A stretch of DNA of 64,000 nt from Rhodoferax sp. BAB1. GTDB lineage: Bacteria > Pseudomonadota > Gammaproteobacteria > Burkholderiales > Burkholderiaceae_C. Of this stretch, positions 25,983 through 35,293 are shown one piece after another (the first letter of the stretch is position 1; every line of letters starts with the position of its first letter). The position numbers were made by a program, and so were the translations under genes. The DNA lies in the NCBI RefSeq assembly GCF_013334205.1, contig NZ_CP054424.1, positions 640,001 through 704,000 of the forward strand, in the 5' to 3' direction. Under the pieces are notes generated by a model that was not told the origin of the DNA, made no database searches, and was given only the letters and a program-made list of their open reading frames with translations.

Positions 25983-26765
25983 ATGTTAGAAAACTTGAAA
26001 CAATGGGCCCCGCGGCTGGACGGTCGCGTGGCGATCGTCACCGGTGCGGCCCAGGGCATCGGCGCGCGCTACGCGCAGGCGCTGGCCGCCGAGGGCGCCC
26101 GGGTGGTGTGCGCCGACGTCATCGACGCGGCCCCGACGGCGGCCGCCATCAATGCGGCTGACGGCCAGGCCATCGCGGTCCGGGTCGACGTTACCTCGTC
26201 TGCGTCCACCCTCCAGATGGCGGCCGCGGCTGTCGAAGCCTTTGGCCGCATCGACATCCTGGTCAACAACGCCGGCCTCTTCACCAACCTGGCCCTCAAG
26301 CCCTTCGAGCAGATCGATAGCGCTGAGTGGGACAAGGTGATGGCGGTCAACGTGCGCGGTCCGTTCGAGTGCAGCAAGGCGGTGCTGCCCGCCATGCGCC
26401 AGCAGGGCTACGGCAAGATCATCAACATCGCCTCGGGAACGGTGTTCAAGGGTGCGCCGATGCTGCTGCACTACGTCAGCTCCAAAGGCGCCGTGGTCGC
26501 CATGACGCGCAGCATGGCGCGCGAGCTGGGTGACGCCGGCATCCGCGTCAACACGCTTGCGCCGGGTCTGACGGCCAGCGAAAACACCCTGGCGAACCCG
26601 GCGTGGCAGGGCGTCGTGAGCGCCAACAACATCGCCAGCCGTGCCATCAAGCGCGAGGTCACGCCGGAAGACCTCTGCGGCACACTGCTCTACCTGGCCA
26701 GCACCGACAGCGACTTCGTGACCGGCCAGGTCGTCGTGGTCGATGGCGGTTCCGTGATGCATTGA
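25983..26765 (+). CDS. Short-chain alcohol dehydrogenase (furan island)
   Basis: This 260-residue classical SDR has TGAAQGIGARYAQAL for NAD(P) binding, NNAGLF, the catalytic serine in NIASGTVF and YVSSK (Tyr-x3-Lys). The aspartate after the second strand (CADVIDA) predicts NAD preference. It lies between a di-iron hydroxylase and an aldehyde dehydrogenase, so an alcohol-to-aldehyde step, for example hydroxymethylfuran or furfuryl alcohol oxidation, is a reasonable inference. Confidence 0.85.
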   Translation: MLENLKQWAPRLDGRVAIVTGAAQGIGARYAQALAAEGARVVCADVIDAAPTAAAINAADGQAIAVRVDVTSSASTLQMAAAAVEAFGRIDILVNNAGLFTNLALKPFEQIDSAEWDKVMAVNVRGPFECSKAVLPAMRQQGYGKIINIASGTVFKGAPMLLHYVSSKGAVVAMTRSMARELGDAGIRVNTLAPGLTASENTLANPAWQGVVSANNIASRAIKREVTPEDLCGTLLYLASTDSDFVTGQVVVVDGGSVMH

Positions 26766-26769
26766 GTCC

Positions 26770-28233
26770 ATGAACATGAGTCTTGAAGCCCGTAACCTGA
26801 TCGACGGCCAGTGGCAGGATGCCGCGAGTGGCCGCTTCGAACCCAGCCTGAACCCGGCCGACGGGGCCGTGATCGGCCGTTATGCCGCCAGCGGCGAGGT
26901 CGACGCGCAGGCCGCGATTGCCGCGGCCCGCTGTGCCTTCGACCGTCCGGACTGGGCGCAGTCGCCCCGCCTGCGCCAACAGGTCATGCTCAACTGGGCC
27001 GACCGCCTGGAGGCCCGCGCCGACGCGCTGGCACGCCTGCTGACGCTGGAGAACGGCAAGGTCCTGGCCCAGTCACACGGCGAGATCGGCGCCGCCATTT
27101 CCGAGATCCGCTACTACGCCGGCCTGACCCGCTACATCCCGGGCCATGTGTTCGAGGTCGAGCCCGGGGTGTACTCCACCCTGCTCAAGGAGCCCGCCGG
27201 CGTGGCCGGCATCATCGTGCCCTGGAACGCGCCGGTCGTGCTGCTGATCCGCTCTCTCACGCCGGCGCTGGCCGTCGGCTGCACTACGGTGATCAAGCCC
27301 GCGCCCCAGACGGCGCTGATCACCGCGGCGGTGATCGCCGAACTGCACGCGGTCGCCAAGCTGCCCAAGGGCGTCATCAACCTGGTCAGCGAGCTTGGTC
27401 ACGACGTGGCCCAGGCGCTCACCACTTCCGCCGGGGTCGACGTCATCAGCTTCACGGGTTCCAATGCCACCGGCCAGCGCATCATGGCGGCGGCGGCGCC
27501 CACCATGAAGAAGCTCTCGCTCGAACTCGGCGGAAAATCCTGCTGCCTGGTGTTCGACGACGTCGACGTCGCCCGCATCGCGCCTCAGCTGGCCGCGGCC
27601 GCGACGATCATTTCCGGCCAGCAATGCACCGCCGCCCGGCGCGTGCTGGTGCATGCCTCGCGCTACGAGGAGATGAAGGTCGCGCTGTCGGGTGCGCTGC
27701 AGGCCCTGGTGGTGGCGCCTGGCGGCGCTGCCGGTGCCCATGTCGGCCCGCTGATCGACGCGCCGTCGCACCGGCGCGTGGGCGAGCTGATCCAGCAGGC
27801 CATGGACATGGCCGACGAGGTTATCCTGCGCGGCGGGCGCCCATCTGGTCTGCCGGCGGCAGGCCACTTCATGAGTCCGACCCTGGTGGCGCACCGCGAT
27901 ACCAGCGCCTTCTTCGTGCAGGACGAGATCTTCGGCCCCTTCGTGGTGCTGGAGAAGTTCGAGGATGAACGCGAGGCCGTGGCACGTGCCAACCACAGCG
28001 AGTACGGCCTGTCGGCCAGTGTCTGGACGCAGGATGGCGCGCGCCAGATGCGTGTGGCGCGGGCCTTGCGCAATGGCACGGTCTGGATCAACGACCACAA
28101 CAAGCTTTTTGCCGAGGCCGAGACTGGTGGTTACCGCCGCAGCGGCCTGGGTCGCCTGCACGGTTATGACGCCCTGATCGACTTCGTGGAGATTAAGCAC
28201 ATTTACCACAACGCTGGCGTCGTCATGCCCTGA
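26770..28233 (+). CDS. NAD(P)-dependent aldehyde dehydrogenase (furan island)
   Basis: This 487-residue enzyme has family motifs VPWNAPVVLLI, FTGSNATG, the general-base glutamate in ELGGKSCC, the catalytic cysteine in SGQQCTAARR and EIFGPFV. It has the full length of the ALDH superfamily. Placed after the SDR and before the furoyl-CoA dehydrogenase genes, it likely oxidises furfural, HMF or a related aldehyde to the furan acid. The family is certain; the substrate is inferred. Confidence 0.87.
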   Translation: MNMSLEARNLIDGQWQDAASGRFEPSLNPADGAVIGRYAASGEVDAQAAIAAARCAFDRPDWAQSPRLRQQVMLNWADRLEARADALARLLTLENGKVLAQSHGEIGAAISEIRYYAGLTRYIPGHVFEVEPGVYSTLLKEPAGVAGIIVPWNAPVVLLIRSLTPALAVGCTTVIKPAPQTALITAAVIAELHAVAKLPKGVINLVSELGHDVAQALTTSAGVDVISFTGSNATGQRIMAAAAPTMKKLSLELGGKSCCLVFDDVDVARIAPQLAAAATIISGQQCTAARRVLVHASRYEEMKVALSGALQALVVAPGGAAGAHVGPLIDAPSHRRVGELIQQAMDMADEVILRGGRPSGLPAAGHFMSPTLVAHRDTSAFFVQDEIFGPFVVLEKFEDEREAVARANHSEYGLSASVWTQDGARQMRVARALRNGTVWINDHNKLFAEAETGGYRRSGLGRLHGYDALIDFVEIKHIYHNAGVVMP

Positions 28234-28378
28234 GCCACGGGGGAGAACTCGGGCCGGTCGATTGGTCAGCTTGCAGGTGGCTGGTTGAAAAGCCGGGTCT
28301 GTATCCGGGTTATCCGGGGTGTGGGTCGGGTTCGCGCACGCTATGCTGTGCGGGTTTTCCGTCACCACATCATCCATC

Positions 28379-29254
28379 GTGTCGTCAGCAGTCAAAATCT
28401 TCCAGGGGCGGTTCGGGCGCGTTGCTTTGCTCGACATGAATGCGCCTCTGGTCGGGCACGCCCATCACCACTGTCACATCCTGATCAAGGCCGGTGGTGT
28501 TGACGGCGCCTTTCGAGTGCGCGGAGAACTCGCACCGCTGACCGATGACCTGGCGGTGCTGGTCAACGCCTGGGAACACCATGCCTATGAGCACCCGGCA
28601 CCACCGGCACAAAACACCCTGATCCTGGCGCTCTACATTGAGCCAGGTTGGCTGGCCGAGATCCAGCGCTCGCTGGCGCTGTCCAGTCATCCGCGTTTCT
28701 TTCCCAAGTCCACTGTGAAGCTCAACGCGGTGACGCGTAAGAATGTCGAGGAATTTGTGCTGGAGTTGTGGTGGGCTGACGAGGTGTCGCCCGGCCGGTT
28801 GGAGCATCTGCTGTTCGAGCTGATCATCGAGGTGATAGAAAGCTGCTCGGGCTGGCGTGACCTGTCCAGCCTGCTCAAGAGCCGCCCACCGGCGGCCATG
28901 GACCCGCGCATCCGCCAGACGATTGCGGTGATGAAACAGGATGTCGCCGGCGACTTCGATGTTGATGACCTGGCCGACAAGGCCGGCCTGTCGCGGGCCC
29001 ATTTCTTCACGCTGTTCCAGCGCGATACCCAGGTCACCCCTCTGGTCTACGCCAACGTGCTGCGCTTCGAGGCTGCGGTCCAGCGATTGACCCAGGGGCG
29101 CGATTCTGTTGGCGATATCGCGCACGATCTGGGTTTTTCGGCGCCCAGCCATTTCTCGCGCTTCTTCCGCGCCCACCTGGGTATCACGCCCACCGACTAT
29201 CGGCGTGTGGTCAACCTGTTCGATCCGCCCGCTGAAGGCGCCGACCTGTTGTAA
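28379..29254 (+). CDS. AraC-family regulator, probable activator of the hmfABCDE genes
   Basis: An N-terminal cupin-like sensor region (HAHHHCHILIKAGG) is followed by a double helix-turn-helix AraC domain at the C terminus (VDDLADKAGLSRAHFFTLF and VGDIAHDLGFSAPSHFSRFF). The start is uncertain: GTG at 28379 gives 291 residues and begins at the conserved part, while GTG 28319 or ATG 28343 give longer forms. It lies directly upstream of hmfA. TTGGTCAG occurs both upstream of this gene and upstream of hmfA, which makes it a candidate recognition sequence. Confidence 0.8.
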   Translation: MSSAVKIFQGRFGRVALLDMNAPLVGHAHHHCHILIKAGGVDGAFRVRGELAPLTDDLAVLVNAWEHHAYEHPAPPAQNTLILALYIEPGWLAEIQRSLALSSHPRFFPKSTVKLNAVTRKNVEEFVLELWWADEVSPGRLEHLLFELIIEVIESCSGWRDLSSLLKSRPPAAMDPRIRQTIAVMKQDVAGDFDVDDLADKAGLSRAHFFTLFQRDTQVTPLVYANVLRFEAAVQRLTQGRDSVGDIAHDLGFSAPSHFSRFFRAHLGITPTDYRRVVNLFDPPAEGADLL

Positions 29255-29274
29255 ACGAAGTCATCAGACTTTTT

Positions 29275-29290
29275 GGTCAGTTTTCTGACC
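29275..29290. promoter_or_regulatory. Inverted repeat between the araC-type gene and hmfA
   Basis: GGTCAG-TTTT-CTGACC is a perfect 6-4-6 dyad located 21 bp after the regulator stop and 106 bp before the hmfA start. A further GGTCAG is at 29348-29353, and TTGGTCAG recurs at 28262-28269 upstream of the regulator. It could be an AraC operator or a weak terminator hairpin; no T-run follows. Confidence 0.45.
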
Positions 29291-29396
29291 TATTGGTTCA
29301 AGCCTGGATTTTTACGTTAACGCCTTGTCTCCTGTTTGCCGACACTAGGTCAGACAGAACAGCGCGCCCAGCAAGGGCCGCATACAGGAGACAGAT

Positions 29397-32381
29397 TTGC
29401 GACCAGCTTCCCCCGTGGCCCCGGGCTCCACCGCCTTTGTGGGGCAGCGTCTCGAGCGTTTGGAGGATGCTGCCCTGCTGACCGGGCGTGGCGTCTACGC
29501 CGACGACGTGGGCGTCAAGCCAGGTACCTTGCAGGCCGCCGTGCTGCGCTCGCCGCATGCCCATGCCACAGTACGTTCCATCGATATCGGTGCGGCTCTG
29601 CAACTGAGGGGTGTGCGCGCCATCCTTACCGGTGACGATGTGCAACGCTGGGCCCAGCCCTTCGTGGTGGGCGTCAAGCAGCCGATGCAACATTGGGCGC
29701 TCGCTGTCGATCGTGTCCGCTATGTCGGCGAGCCGGTGGCCGTGGTGGTGGCCGAGGACCGATACATTGCCGAAGACGCACTGGACCTGATTCGTGTCGA
29801 TTACGAGGTGCGTCCGGCGGTGGTCGAGATCGATGTCGCCTTGAGCGGGGAGTCGCCGTTGCTGCATGACGCCGTCGGCAGCAACGTGGTGTCCGATCGC
29901 CACTTCAGCTATGGCGAACCCGACGCCATTTTCCCGGGCAGTCTGCGTGTCACCACGACGGTGCATTACCCGCGCAACAGCTGCTCGCCGATGGAGTGCG
30001 CGGTGGTCATCGCCGAGTACCTGGGCGAGGACGAAGGCTACGAGGCCCTGTCCAATTTCATGGGGCCCTTCTCGCTGCACGCGGTGATGGCCCTGGCGCT
30101 CAAGGTACCGGGCAACAAGCTGCGCCACAAGGTGCCGCGCGATTCGGGTGGCAGCTTCGGTGTCAAGCAGGCGGTGTTCCCTTATGTCGTGCTGATGTGT
30201 CTGGCCGCGCGCAAGGCCGGCGCGCCGGTGAAGTGGGTCGAAGACCGGCTGGAGCACCTGAGTGCCGCCACCTCCGCTACCGCCCGTCTGGCGACGGTCG
30301 CCGCCGACGTGCGCGACGACGGCCGCATCCTGGCGCTGCACTGGGACCAGGTCGACGAGGTGGGGGCCTACCTGCGCGCGCCCGAGCCGGCCACGTTCTA
30401 TCGCATGCACGGCTGCCTGACCGGTGCCTACGACATCCCCAACCTGAAGGTACGCAACCGGGTGGTCGTGACCAACAAGACGCCGACCGGTCTGGTGCGC
30501 GGTTTTGGCGGTCCACAGGTCTACTACGCGTTGGAGCGGCTGCTCGATCGCATCGCTATCGAGCTCAAGATGGATCCGGTCGAGCTGCGCCGCCGTAACT
30601 TCGTCAAGGCCAGTCAGTTCCCCTACAAGGCTGCTGCCGGCGCGGTGCTCGACTCGGGTGATTACGACCGGATGGTGGACATGACCCTGGCGGCGGCACG
30701 CGAACAGGGGCTGTACGAACGCCAGCGCACCGCGCGCGCTGCCGGACGGCTGTACGGCATCGGCGTGGCCGCCGTGGTGGAGCCCTCGGTCTCCAATATG
30801 GGTTACATCAGCACCGTGCTCACGCCCGCGCAGCGCGCCAAGGCCGGGCCGAAGAACGGGGCGATTGCCAGCGCCACGGTGGCCGTGGACCTGCTGGGTG
30901 GCGTCAACGTCAACATTGCCTCGGCGCCCGCCGGCCAGGGCCACATGACGGTCTGCGCCCAGGTGGTGGCCGACGCGCTCGGCCTGCAGCCGGCCCAGGT
31001 GATGGTCAACGTCGAGTTCGACACCGCCAAGGATGCCTGGTCTGTCGCCGCCGGCAACTACTCCAGCCGCTTCGCCGGTGCGGTGGCGGGTGTGGTGCAC
31101 CTGGCGGCGCACAAGCTGCGCGACAAGCTGGCGCTGATCGCGGCCGACCAGTTCGGCTGCCTGCCGGCCGAGGTGGCCTTCGCCGGCGGCGAAATCTACA
31201 ACACTGCCAACCCGGCGCTGCGCCAGCCCTTCATCCGGCTGGCGGCCAATCCGCATTGGGCGCCGGCGTTGCTGCCCGAGGGGGTGAGCCCGGGCTTGCG
31301 CGAGACCGCCTTCTGGACGCCCGCGGTGCTGGCTGCACCCGATGAGGCCGACCGTGTCAACACCTCCGCCACCTACGGCTTTGTCTTCGATATCTGTGGC
31401 GTGGAGGTGGATGTCAACACCGGTGCGGTACGCGTGGACCGCTATGTCACTGGGCACGACGCCGGGCGCCTGCTCAACCCGGCGCTGGCCGACGGGCAGA
31501 TCCAGGGTGCCTTCGCGCAGGGCCTGGGGGCGGCGCTGCTGGAAGAGTTTCGCTACGGCGGCGACGGCAGCTTCCAGTCCGGCACGCTGGCCGACTACCT
31601 GATGCCCACGGCCTGCGAGACGCCCGACCCTGTCATCGTCCACCTCGAAACCCTGTCGCCTTTCACCCCGCTGGGGGCCAAGGGCCTGGGCGAGGGCAAC
31701 AATATGAGCACGCCGGTGTGCATTGCCAACGCCTTTGCCGATGCGTTGAGCCCACGCATGGACCTGGCGGATGTGCGCCTGCCCCTGACACCGGGCCGTG
31801 TGCTGGAGCTGCTTGAGGTACAGGATCCTTCGCCCCGGGAAATGCCGCGCCCAAAACTGGCCATGCCTGCCGGCGAAGGCCTGGCGCTGCAGGCGCAGGG
31901 CGAGGTGGACATACCGGCGCCGCCGGAGCAGGTGTTTGCCGTGCTGCTGGACCCGGTGGCGCTGGCCCGGGTGATCCCGGGCTGCCACGCCCTGCAGTCC
32001 ACCGGCCCCAACCGCTACCGCGCCGATGTGACCGTGGGTGTGGGCCTGGTCAAGGCGCGCTACGAGGCCGAGATCATCCTCTCCGATATCGACGCCCCGC
32101 GCAGCCTGCGCCTGGCCGGCAGCGGCCGCTCCTCGCTGGGCACAGGCGCCGGCACCGGCCTGGTGACGCTGCAGGCCACGGCCACCGGTACGCTGCTGAA
32201 GTACGACTACAGCGCCCAGGTGGGTGGCAAGGTGGCCATGGTGGGCAGCCGCATGCTCGAAGGCGCCGCCCGCATCATCGTGGCCCAGCTGTTCGAGTCG
32301 CTGGGTCGTCAGGCCGGCGGAGAAGCTGTAGCGCCCAGCTGGTGGCGTCGGGTCCTGCGTCTTCTGGGGGTGCGCGCATGA
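29397..32381 (+). CDS. hmfA: 2-Furoyl-CoA dehydrogenase large (molybdenum) subunit with fused CoxG-like domain
   Basis: This 994-residue protein starts at TTG behind AGGAG (6-bp spacing). Residues 1-780 are a xanthine-dehydrogenase/CoxL-type molybdopterin subunit with FVGQRLERLEDAALLTGRG, GLVRGFGGPQ and the catalytic-glutamate region GAKGLGEGNN. Residues about 820-975 are a CoxG/SRPBCC domain (GEVDIPAPPEQVFAVLLDP). With the FAD and 2Fe-2S subunits it should hydroxylate 2-furoyl-CoA at C5. The gene order hmfABCDE matches the C. basilensis furfural cluster. Another CoA-ester hydroxylase is possible, but the neighbours favour furoyl-CoA. Confidence 0.82.
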   Translation: MRPASPVAPGSTAFVGQRLERLEDAALLTGRGVYADDVGVKPGTLQAAVLRSPHAHATVRSIDIGAALQLRGVRAILTGDDVQRWAQPFVVGVKQPMQHWALAVDRVRYVGEPVAVVVAEDRYIAEDALDLIRVDYEVRPAVVEIDVALSGESPLLHDAVGSNVVSDRHFSYGEPDAIFPGSLRVTTTVHYPRNSCSPMECAVVIAEYLGEDEGYEALSNFMGPFSLHAVMALALKVPGNKLRHKVPRDSGGSFGVKQAVFPYVVLMCLAARKAGAPVKWVEDRLEHLSAATSATARLATVAADVRDDGRILALHWDQVDEVGAYLRAPEPATFYRMHGCLTGAYDIPNLKVRNRVVVTNKTPTGLVRGFGGPQVYYALERLLDRIAIELKMDPVELRRRNFVKASQFPYKAAAGAVLDSGDYDRMVDMTLAAAREQGLYERQRTARAAGRLYGIGVAAVVEPSVSNMGYISTVLTPAQRAKAGPKNGAIASATVAVDLLGGVNVNIASAPAGQGHMTVCAQVVADALGLQPAQVMVNVEFDTAKDAWSVAAGNYSSRFAGAVAGVVHLAAHKLRDKLALIAADQFGCLPAEVAFAGGEIYNTANPALRQPFIRLAANPHWAPALLPEGVSPGLRETAFWTPAVLAAPDEADRVNTSATYGFVFDICGVEVDVNTGAVRVDRYVTGHDAGRLLNPALADGQIQGAFAQGLGAALLEEFRYGGDGSFQSGTLADYLMPTACETPDPVIVHLETLSPFTPLGAKGLGEGNNMSTPVCIANAFADALSPRMDLADVRLPLTPGRVLELLEVQDPSPREMPRPKLAMPAGEGLALQAQGEVDIPAPPEQVFAVLLDPVALARVIPGCHALQSTGPNRYRADVTVGVGLVKARYEAEIILSDIDAPRSLRLAGSGRSSLGTGAGTGLVTLQATATGTLLKYDYSAQVGGKVAMVGSRMLEGAARIIVAQLFESLGRQAGGEAVAPSWWRRVLRLLGVRA

Positions 32382-33211
32382 AGCCCGCCGCATTTGACTA
32401 CGTACGCGCCGATAGCGCCGAGGCGGCCTGTGAACTGCTGGCCCGTCACGGCGAGCAGGCCCGCATCCTGGCCGGAGGCCAGTCGCTGATGGCCGTGCTC
32501 AACATGCGTCTGGCGCAGCCTGAGATGCTGATCGATATCTCGCGCAGCGTCTCGCTGGCACGCATCGAGATACGGGACGGCTACCTGCAGGTGGGCGCTT
32601 CCGCCACCCAGGCCGAGCTGGAGTGGCGTGAGGGCCTGGCCCGCGAGTTACCGCTGCTGCAGCTGGCCTTCCCCCATATCTCGCATTTCCAGATCCGCAA
32701 CCGCGGCACGGTGTGCGGCTCGATCGCCCATGCCGATCCGTCGGCCGAGCTGCCGCTGTGCCTGCTGGCCCTCAAGGGCAGCGTTGTGCTCAGGCGCGGC
32801 ACGCGCCAGCGCCTGTTGCCGGCCGACCAGTTCTTCACCGGCATGCTCAGCACAGCGCGAGCGCCCGACGAATTGCTGGAGGCGGTGCGCTTTCCCCTGG
32901 CCCGGCCCGGCCAGGGTTTCGGTTTCCGGGAGTTCTCGCGCCGGCACGGTGACTTCGCGGTCTGCGCGGTGGCCGCCATCGCCGACGCGCAGGGGCTGCG
33001 CGTGGCCGTGGGCGGCGTGGCGGACCGGCCGATGGTGCGGGAATGGCCGCTGCTGGAAGGCAGCGCGCTGGACGACGCGCTCAACGAGTTCGCCTGGGCG
33101 CTGGATGCTCGCGACGACCCGCAGATCAGCGCGGCCTCGCGCCGCCACCTGGTGCGCCGACTGGGCCGTCAGGCCGTTGCCGAGGCCCTGCAAGCAAGGA
33201 ATTCCAAATGA
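32378..33211 (+). CDS. hmfB: 2-Furoyl-CoA dehydrogenase FAD-binding subunit
   Basis: This 277-residue CoxM/XdhB-type flavoprotein has the FAD-binding loops GGQSLMAVLNMRLA and RNRGTVCGSIAHADPSAELP. Electrons from the 2Fe-2S clusters pass through it to an acceptor. The ATG overlaps the hmfA stop (ATGA), and the gene overlaps hmfC by 4 bp, so subunits are produced together. Molybdenum cofactor maturation genes such as xdhC are not in this window. Confidence 0.85.
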   Translation: MKPAAFDYVRADSAEAACELLARHGEQARILAGGQSLMAVLNMRLAQPEMLIDISRSVSLARIEIRDGYLQVGASATQAELEWREGLARELPLLQLAFPHISHFQIRNRGTVCGSIAHADPSAELPLCLLALKGSVVLRRGTRQRLLPADQFFTGMLSTARAPDELLEAVRFPLARPGQGFGFREFSRRHGDFAVCAVAAIADAQGLRVAVGGVADRPMVREWPLLEGSALDDALNEFAWALDARDDPQISAASRRHLVRRLGRQAVAEALQARNSK

Positions 33212-33711
33212 ACCATGACATTCTTGGGCGCCAGCAGCTGTACCCGGTGACGATCGAAGTCAACGGTCGCAGCCGGCGCGGTCACAGCACGACGCGCATG
33301 CTGTTGAGCGACTACCTGCGCCACGAGTTGGGTCTGACCGGCACCCACGTGGGCTGCGAGCACGGCGTGTGCGGAGCCTGCACGGTGCAACTGGACGGTG
33401 TGGCCTGTCGCTCCTGCCTGACGCTGGCCGTGCAGGCCGACGGCCGGCGGGTCGACACCGTCGAAAGCCTGGCCGGTGAAGGCGGGGTGCTGTCGGAGTT
33501 ACAGGCCGCCTTCAAGCGCCACCACGCGCTGCAGTGCGGCTTTTGCACCGCCGGCATCCTGATGTCCAGCACCGACTGGCTACAGCGCCTGCGCCAGCAG
33601 GGTCGCAAACCCAGCGAGCAGGACGTGCGCGACATGCTCTCGGGCCACCTGTGCCGCTGCACGGGTTATGCGCCCATCGTCAAGGCCTTGATGGAGGTGG
33701 CAGATGCTTGA
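33208..33711 (+). CDS. hmfC: 2-Furoyl-CoA dehydrogenase 2Fe-2S subunit
   Basis: This 167-residue iron-sulfur subunit has a plant-type cluster motif CEHGVCGACTVQLDG with a later cysteine (CRSC), and the second cluster motif CGFCTAGILMS with CRCTGY. This is the full set of eight cysteines of CoxS/XdhA-type small subunits. It relays electrons from the molybdenum centre in HmfA to the FAD in HmfB. It overlaps hmfD by 8 bp. Confidence 0.88.
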   Translation: MNHDILGRQQLYPVTIEVNGRSRRGHSTTRMLLSDYLRHELGLTGTHVGCEHGVCGACTVQLDGVACRSCLTLAVQADGRRVDTVESLAGEGGVLSELQAAFKRHHALQCGFCTAGILMSSTDWLQRLRQQGRKPSEQDVRDMLSGHLCRCTGYAPIVKALMEVADA

Positions 33712-35260
33712 TTTGGGACGGACTTTCCTACAGAGCGTGGAGCGGTCGCCGGCGGCCATCGCACTTGTCGACGGCTCGCAGCGTCTGAGCTATGCGCAGT
33801 GGGCGCTGAAAATCGGCGCGGTGCAGCGCGGCCTGCGCGAGCTGGGCCTCAAGTCCGGCGACCACCTGCTGTCGGTGCTGCAAAACCGCGTTGAGGCGGC
33901 CACCTTGCACTGGGCCTGCCAGTTCGCCGGCATCGTGGTGACGCCGCTGAACTGGCGCGCCAAGCCAGAGGAGATTCTCCACTGCCTACGGGATGCGGCG
34001 GCCTCAGTGCTGGTCTATGAGCAAGCGTCGGCCGGTGCCGTGTACGAGGCTGTGACGGTCCACCGGGCCACGCTGGTCTACGTAGGCGAGGGGGACACCA
34101 GCGGTCTGCGTTACGCCGACTGTTTCAAGGGCGAATACCCCCCCGTGCCACAGGCTCAGGCCTTGGACCTGTCGCTGATGCTCTACACCTCGGGAACCAC
34201 CGGCGCGCCCAAGGGAGTGCCGCGCCGCCAGCACGCCGAACGCGTGGCCGCGCTGGCGCACGTGGCGCAGAACCAGTACGGGTATGGCGAATGCACGCTG
34301 GGCGTGATGCCGCTGTACCACACCATGGGCGTGCGCTCGTTGCTGGCGCTGGCTTTGGTCGATGGTTGTTTCGTCTGCATGCCCAAGTTCGACGCCGCGC
34401 AGGCGCTGGCCCGTATCCAGTCCGAAAAAGTCAGCCACCTCTATCTGGTGCCGACCCTGTACCACGACCTGCTGGCGCATCCCGACTTTTCCCGCACTGA
34501 CATCTCTTCGGTGCGTCGCCTTGGCTTCGCCGGTGCGCCGATGCACGACGCGCTGCTGTTGCGTCTGCAGGCGGCCTTCAAGCCCGACTTGTTCGTCAAC
34601 CACTATGGCAGTTCCGAGATCTATACCTTCGCCATCAACCAGGATGCAGTCGGCAAGCCAGGCTCGGCCGGGCGTGCCGGCCTGAACACCCGCCTGCGCG
34701 TGGTGACGTTGGATGGCAAGTCGGTCGAGGAGCTGGCCGCGCCTATGGAGGAGGGGCAGATCATTGCCGACTTGCTCAGCGACGAGGCCTTCGAGGGTTA
34801 CCACAACCGGCCCGACGCTAACGCGAAGAGCCTGCGCGACGGCTGGTACTTCACCGGTGATACCGGCTACGTGGACGCCGACGGCGACTTGTTCGTGACC
34901 GGCCGGGTCGACGACATGATCATCAGCGGCGGCGAGAACATCTCGCCAGTCGACATCGAGTCGGTGCTCTCGCTGCACCCGGCCGTGGACGAGGTGGCTG
35001 TGGCTGGTTTGAAGGACGAGCGCTGGGGGCAGCGCGTGGTCGCCTTCGTCAAGCGCAAGCAGAACGTCTCTTCCGAGGGGCTGGACCAGCACTGTCGCAC
35101 TTCCGATCTGGTCAACTTCAAGCGCCCGCGGGAGTATGTCTTCGTCGATGAAATTCCCAAGTCGCCCGTGGGCAAGGTACTGCGTCGCAAGCTGGTGGCC
35201 GGCGACTACACGCCCGAAGCCGAGCCGGGCAGCGGCCTGCCGCCGGTGCCGCCCGCTTGA
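33704..35260 (+). CDS. hmfD: 2-Furoyl-CoA synthetase (acyl-CoA ligase family)
   Basis: This 518-residue adenylate-forming ligase has the P-loop MLYTSGTTGAPKGVPRR, the A5-like block NHYGSSEIYTFA, WYFTGDTGYVDADGDL and the hinge region GRVDDMIISGGENISP, with the catalytic lysine in KSPVGKVLRRKL. It activates a carboxylate as an acyl-CoA at the cost of ATP to AMP. Between furoyl-CoA dehydrogenase genes and the hydrolase gene it is the expected furoate-activating enzyme. Benzoate-like ligases share these motifs, so the substrate rests on context. Confidence 0.83.
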   Translation: MLDLGRTFLQSVERSPAAIALVDGSQRLSYAQWALKIGAVQRGLRELGLKSGDHLLSVLQNRVEAATLHWACQFAGIVVTPLNWRAKPEEILHCLRDAAASVLVYEQASAGAVYEAVTVHRATLVYVGEGDTSGLRYADCFKGEYPPVPQAQALDLSLMLYTSGTTGAPKGVPRRQHAERVAALAHVAQNQYGYGECTLGVMPLYHTMGVRSLLALALVDGCFVCMPKFDAAQALARIQSEKVSHLYLVPTLYHDLLAHPDFSRTDISSVRRLGFAGAPMHDALLLRLQAAFKPDLFVNHYGSSEIYTFAINQDAVGKPGSAGRAGLNTRLRVVTLDGKSVEELAAPMEEGQIIADLLSDEAFEGYHNRPDANAKSLRDGWYFTGDTGYVDADGDLFVTGRVDDMIISGGENISPVDIESVLSLHPAVDEVAVAGLKDERWGQRVVAFVKRKQNVSSEGLDQHCRTSDLVNFKRPREYVFVDEIPKSPVGKVLRRKLVAGDYTPEAEPGSGLPPVPPA

Positions 35261-35293
35261 ACTCATTTCTCCCGCTCAAACCAAAGGACAACC

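Noticed and set aside
29298..32393. Minus-strand open frame of about 1030 codons opposite hmfA
   Set aside because: It is antisense to a clear molybdenum hydroxylase gene. The absence of stops reflects high GC at third positions.
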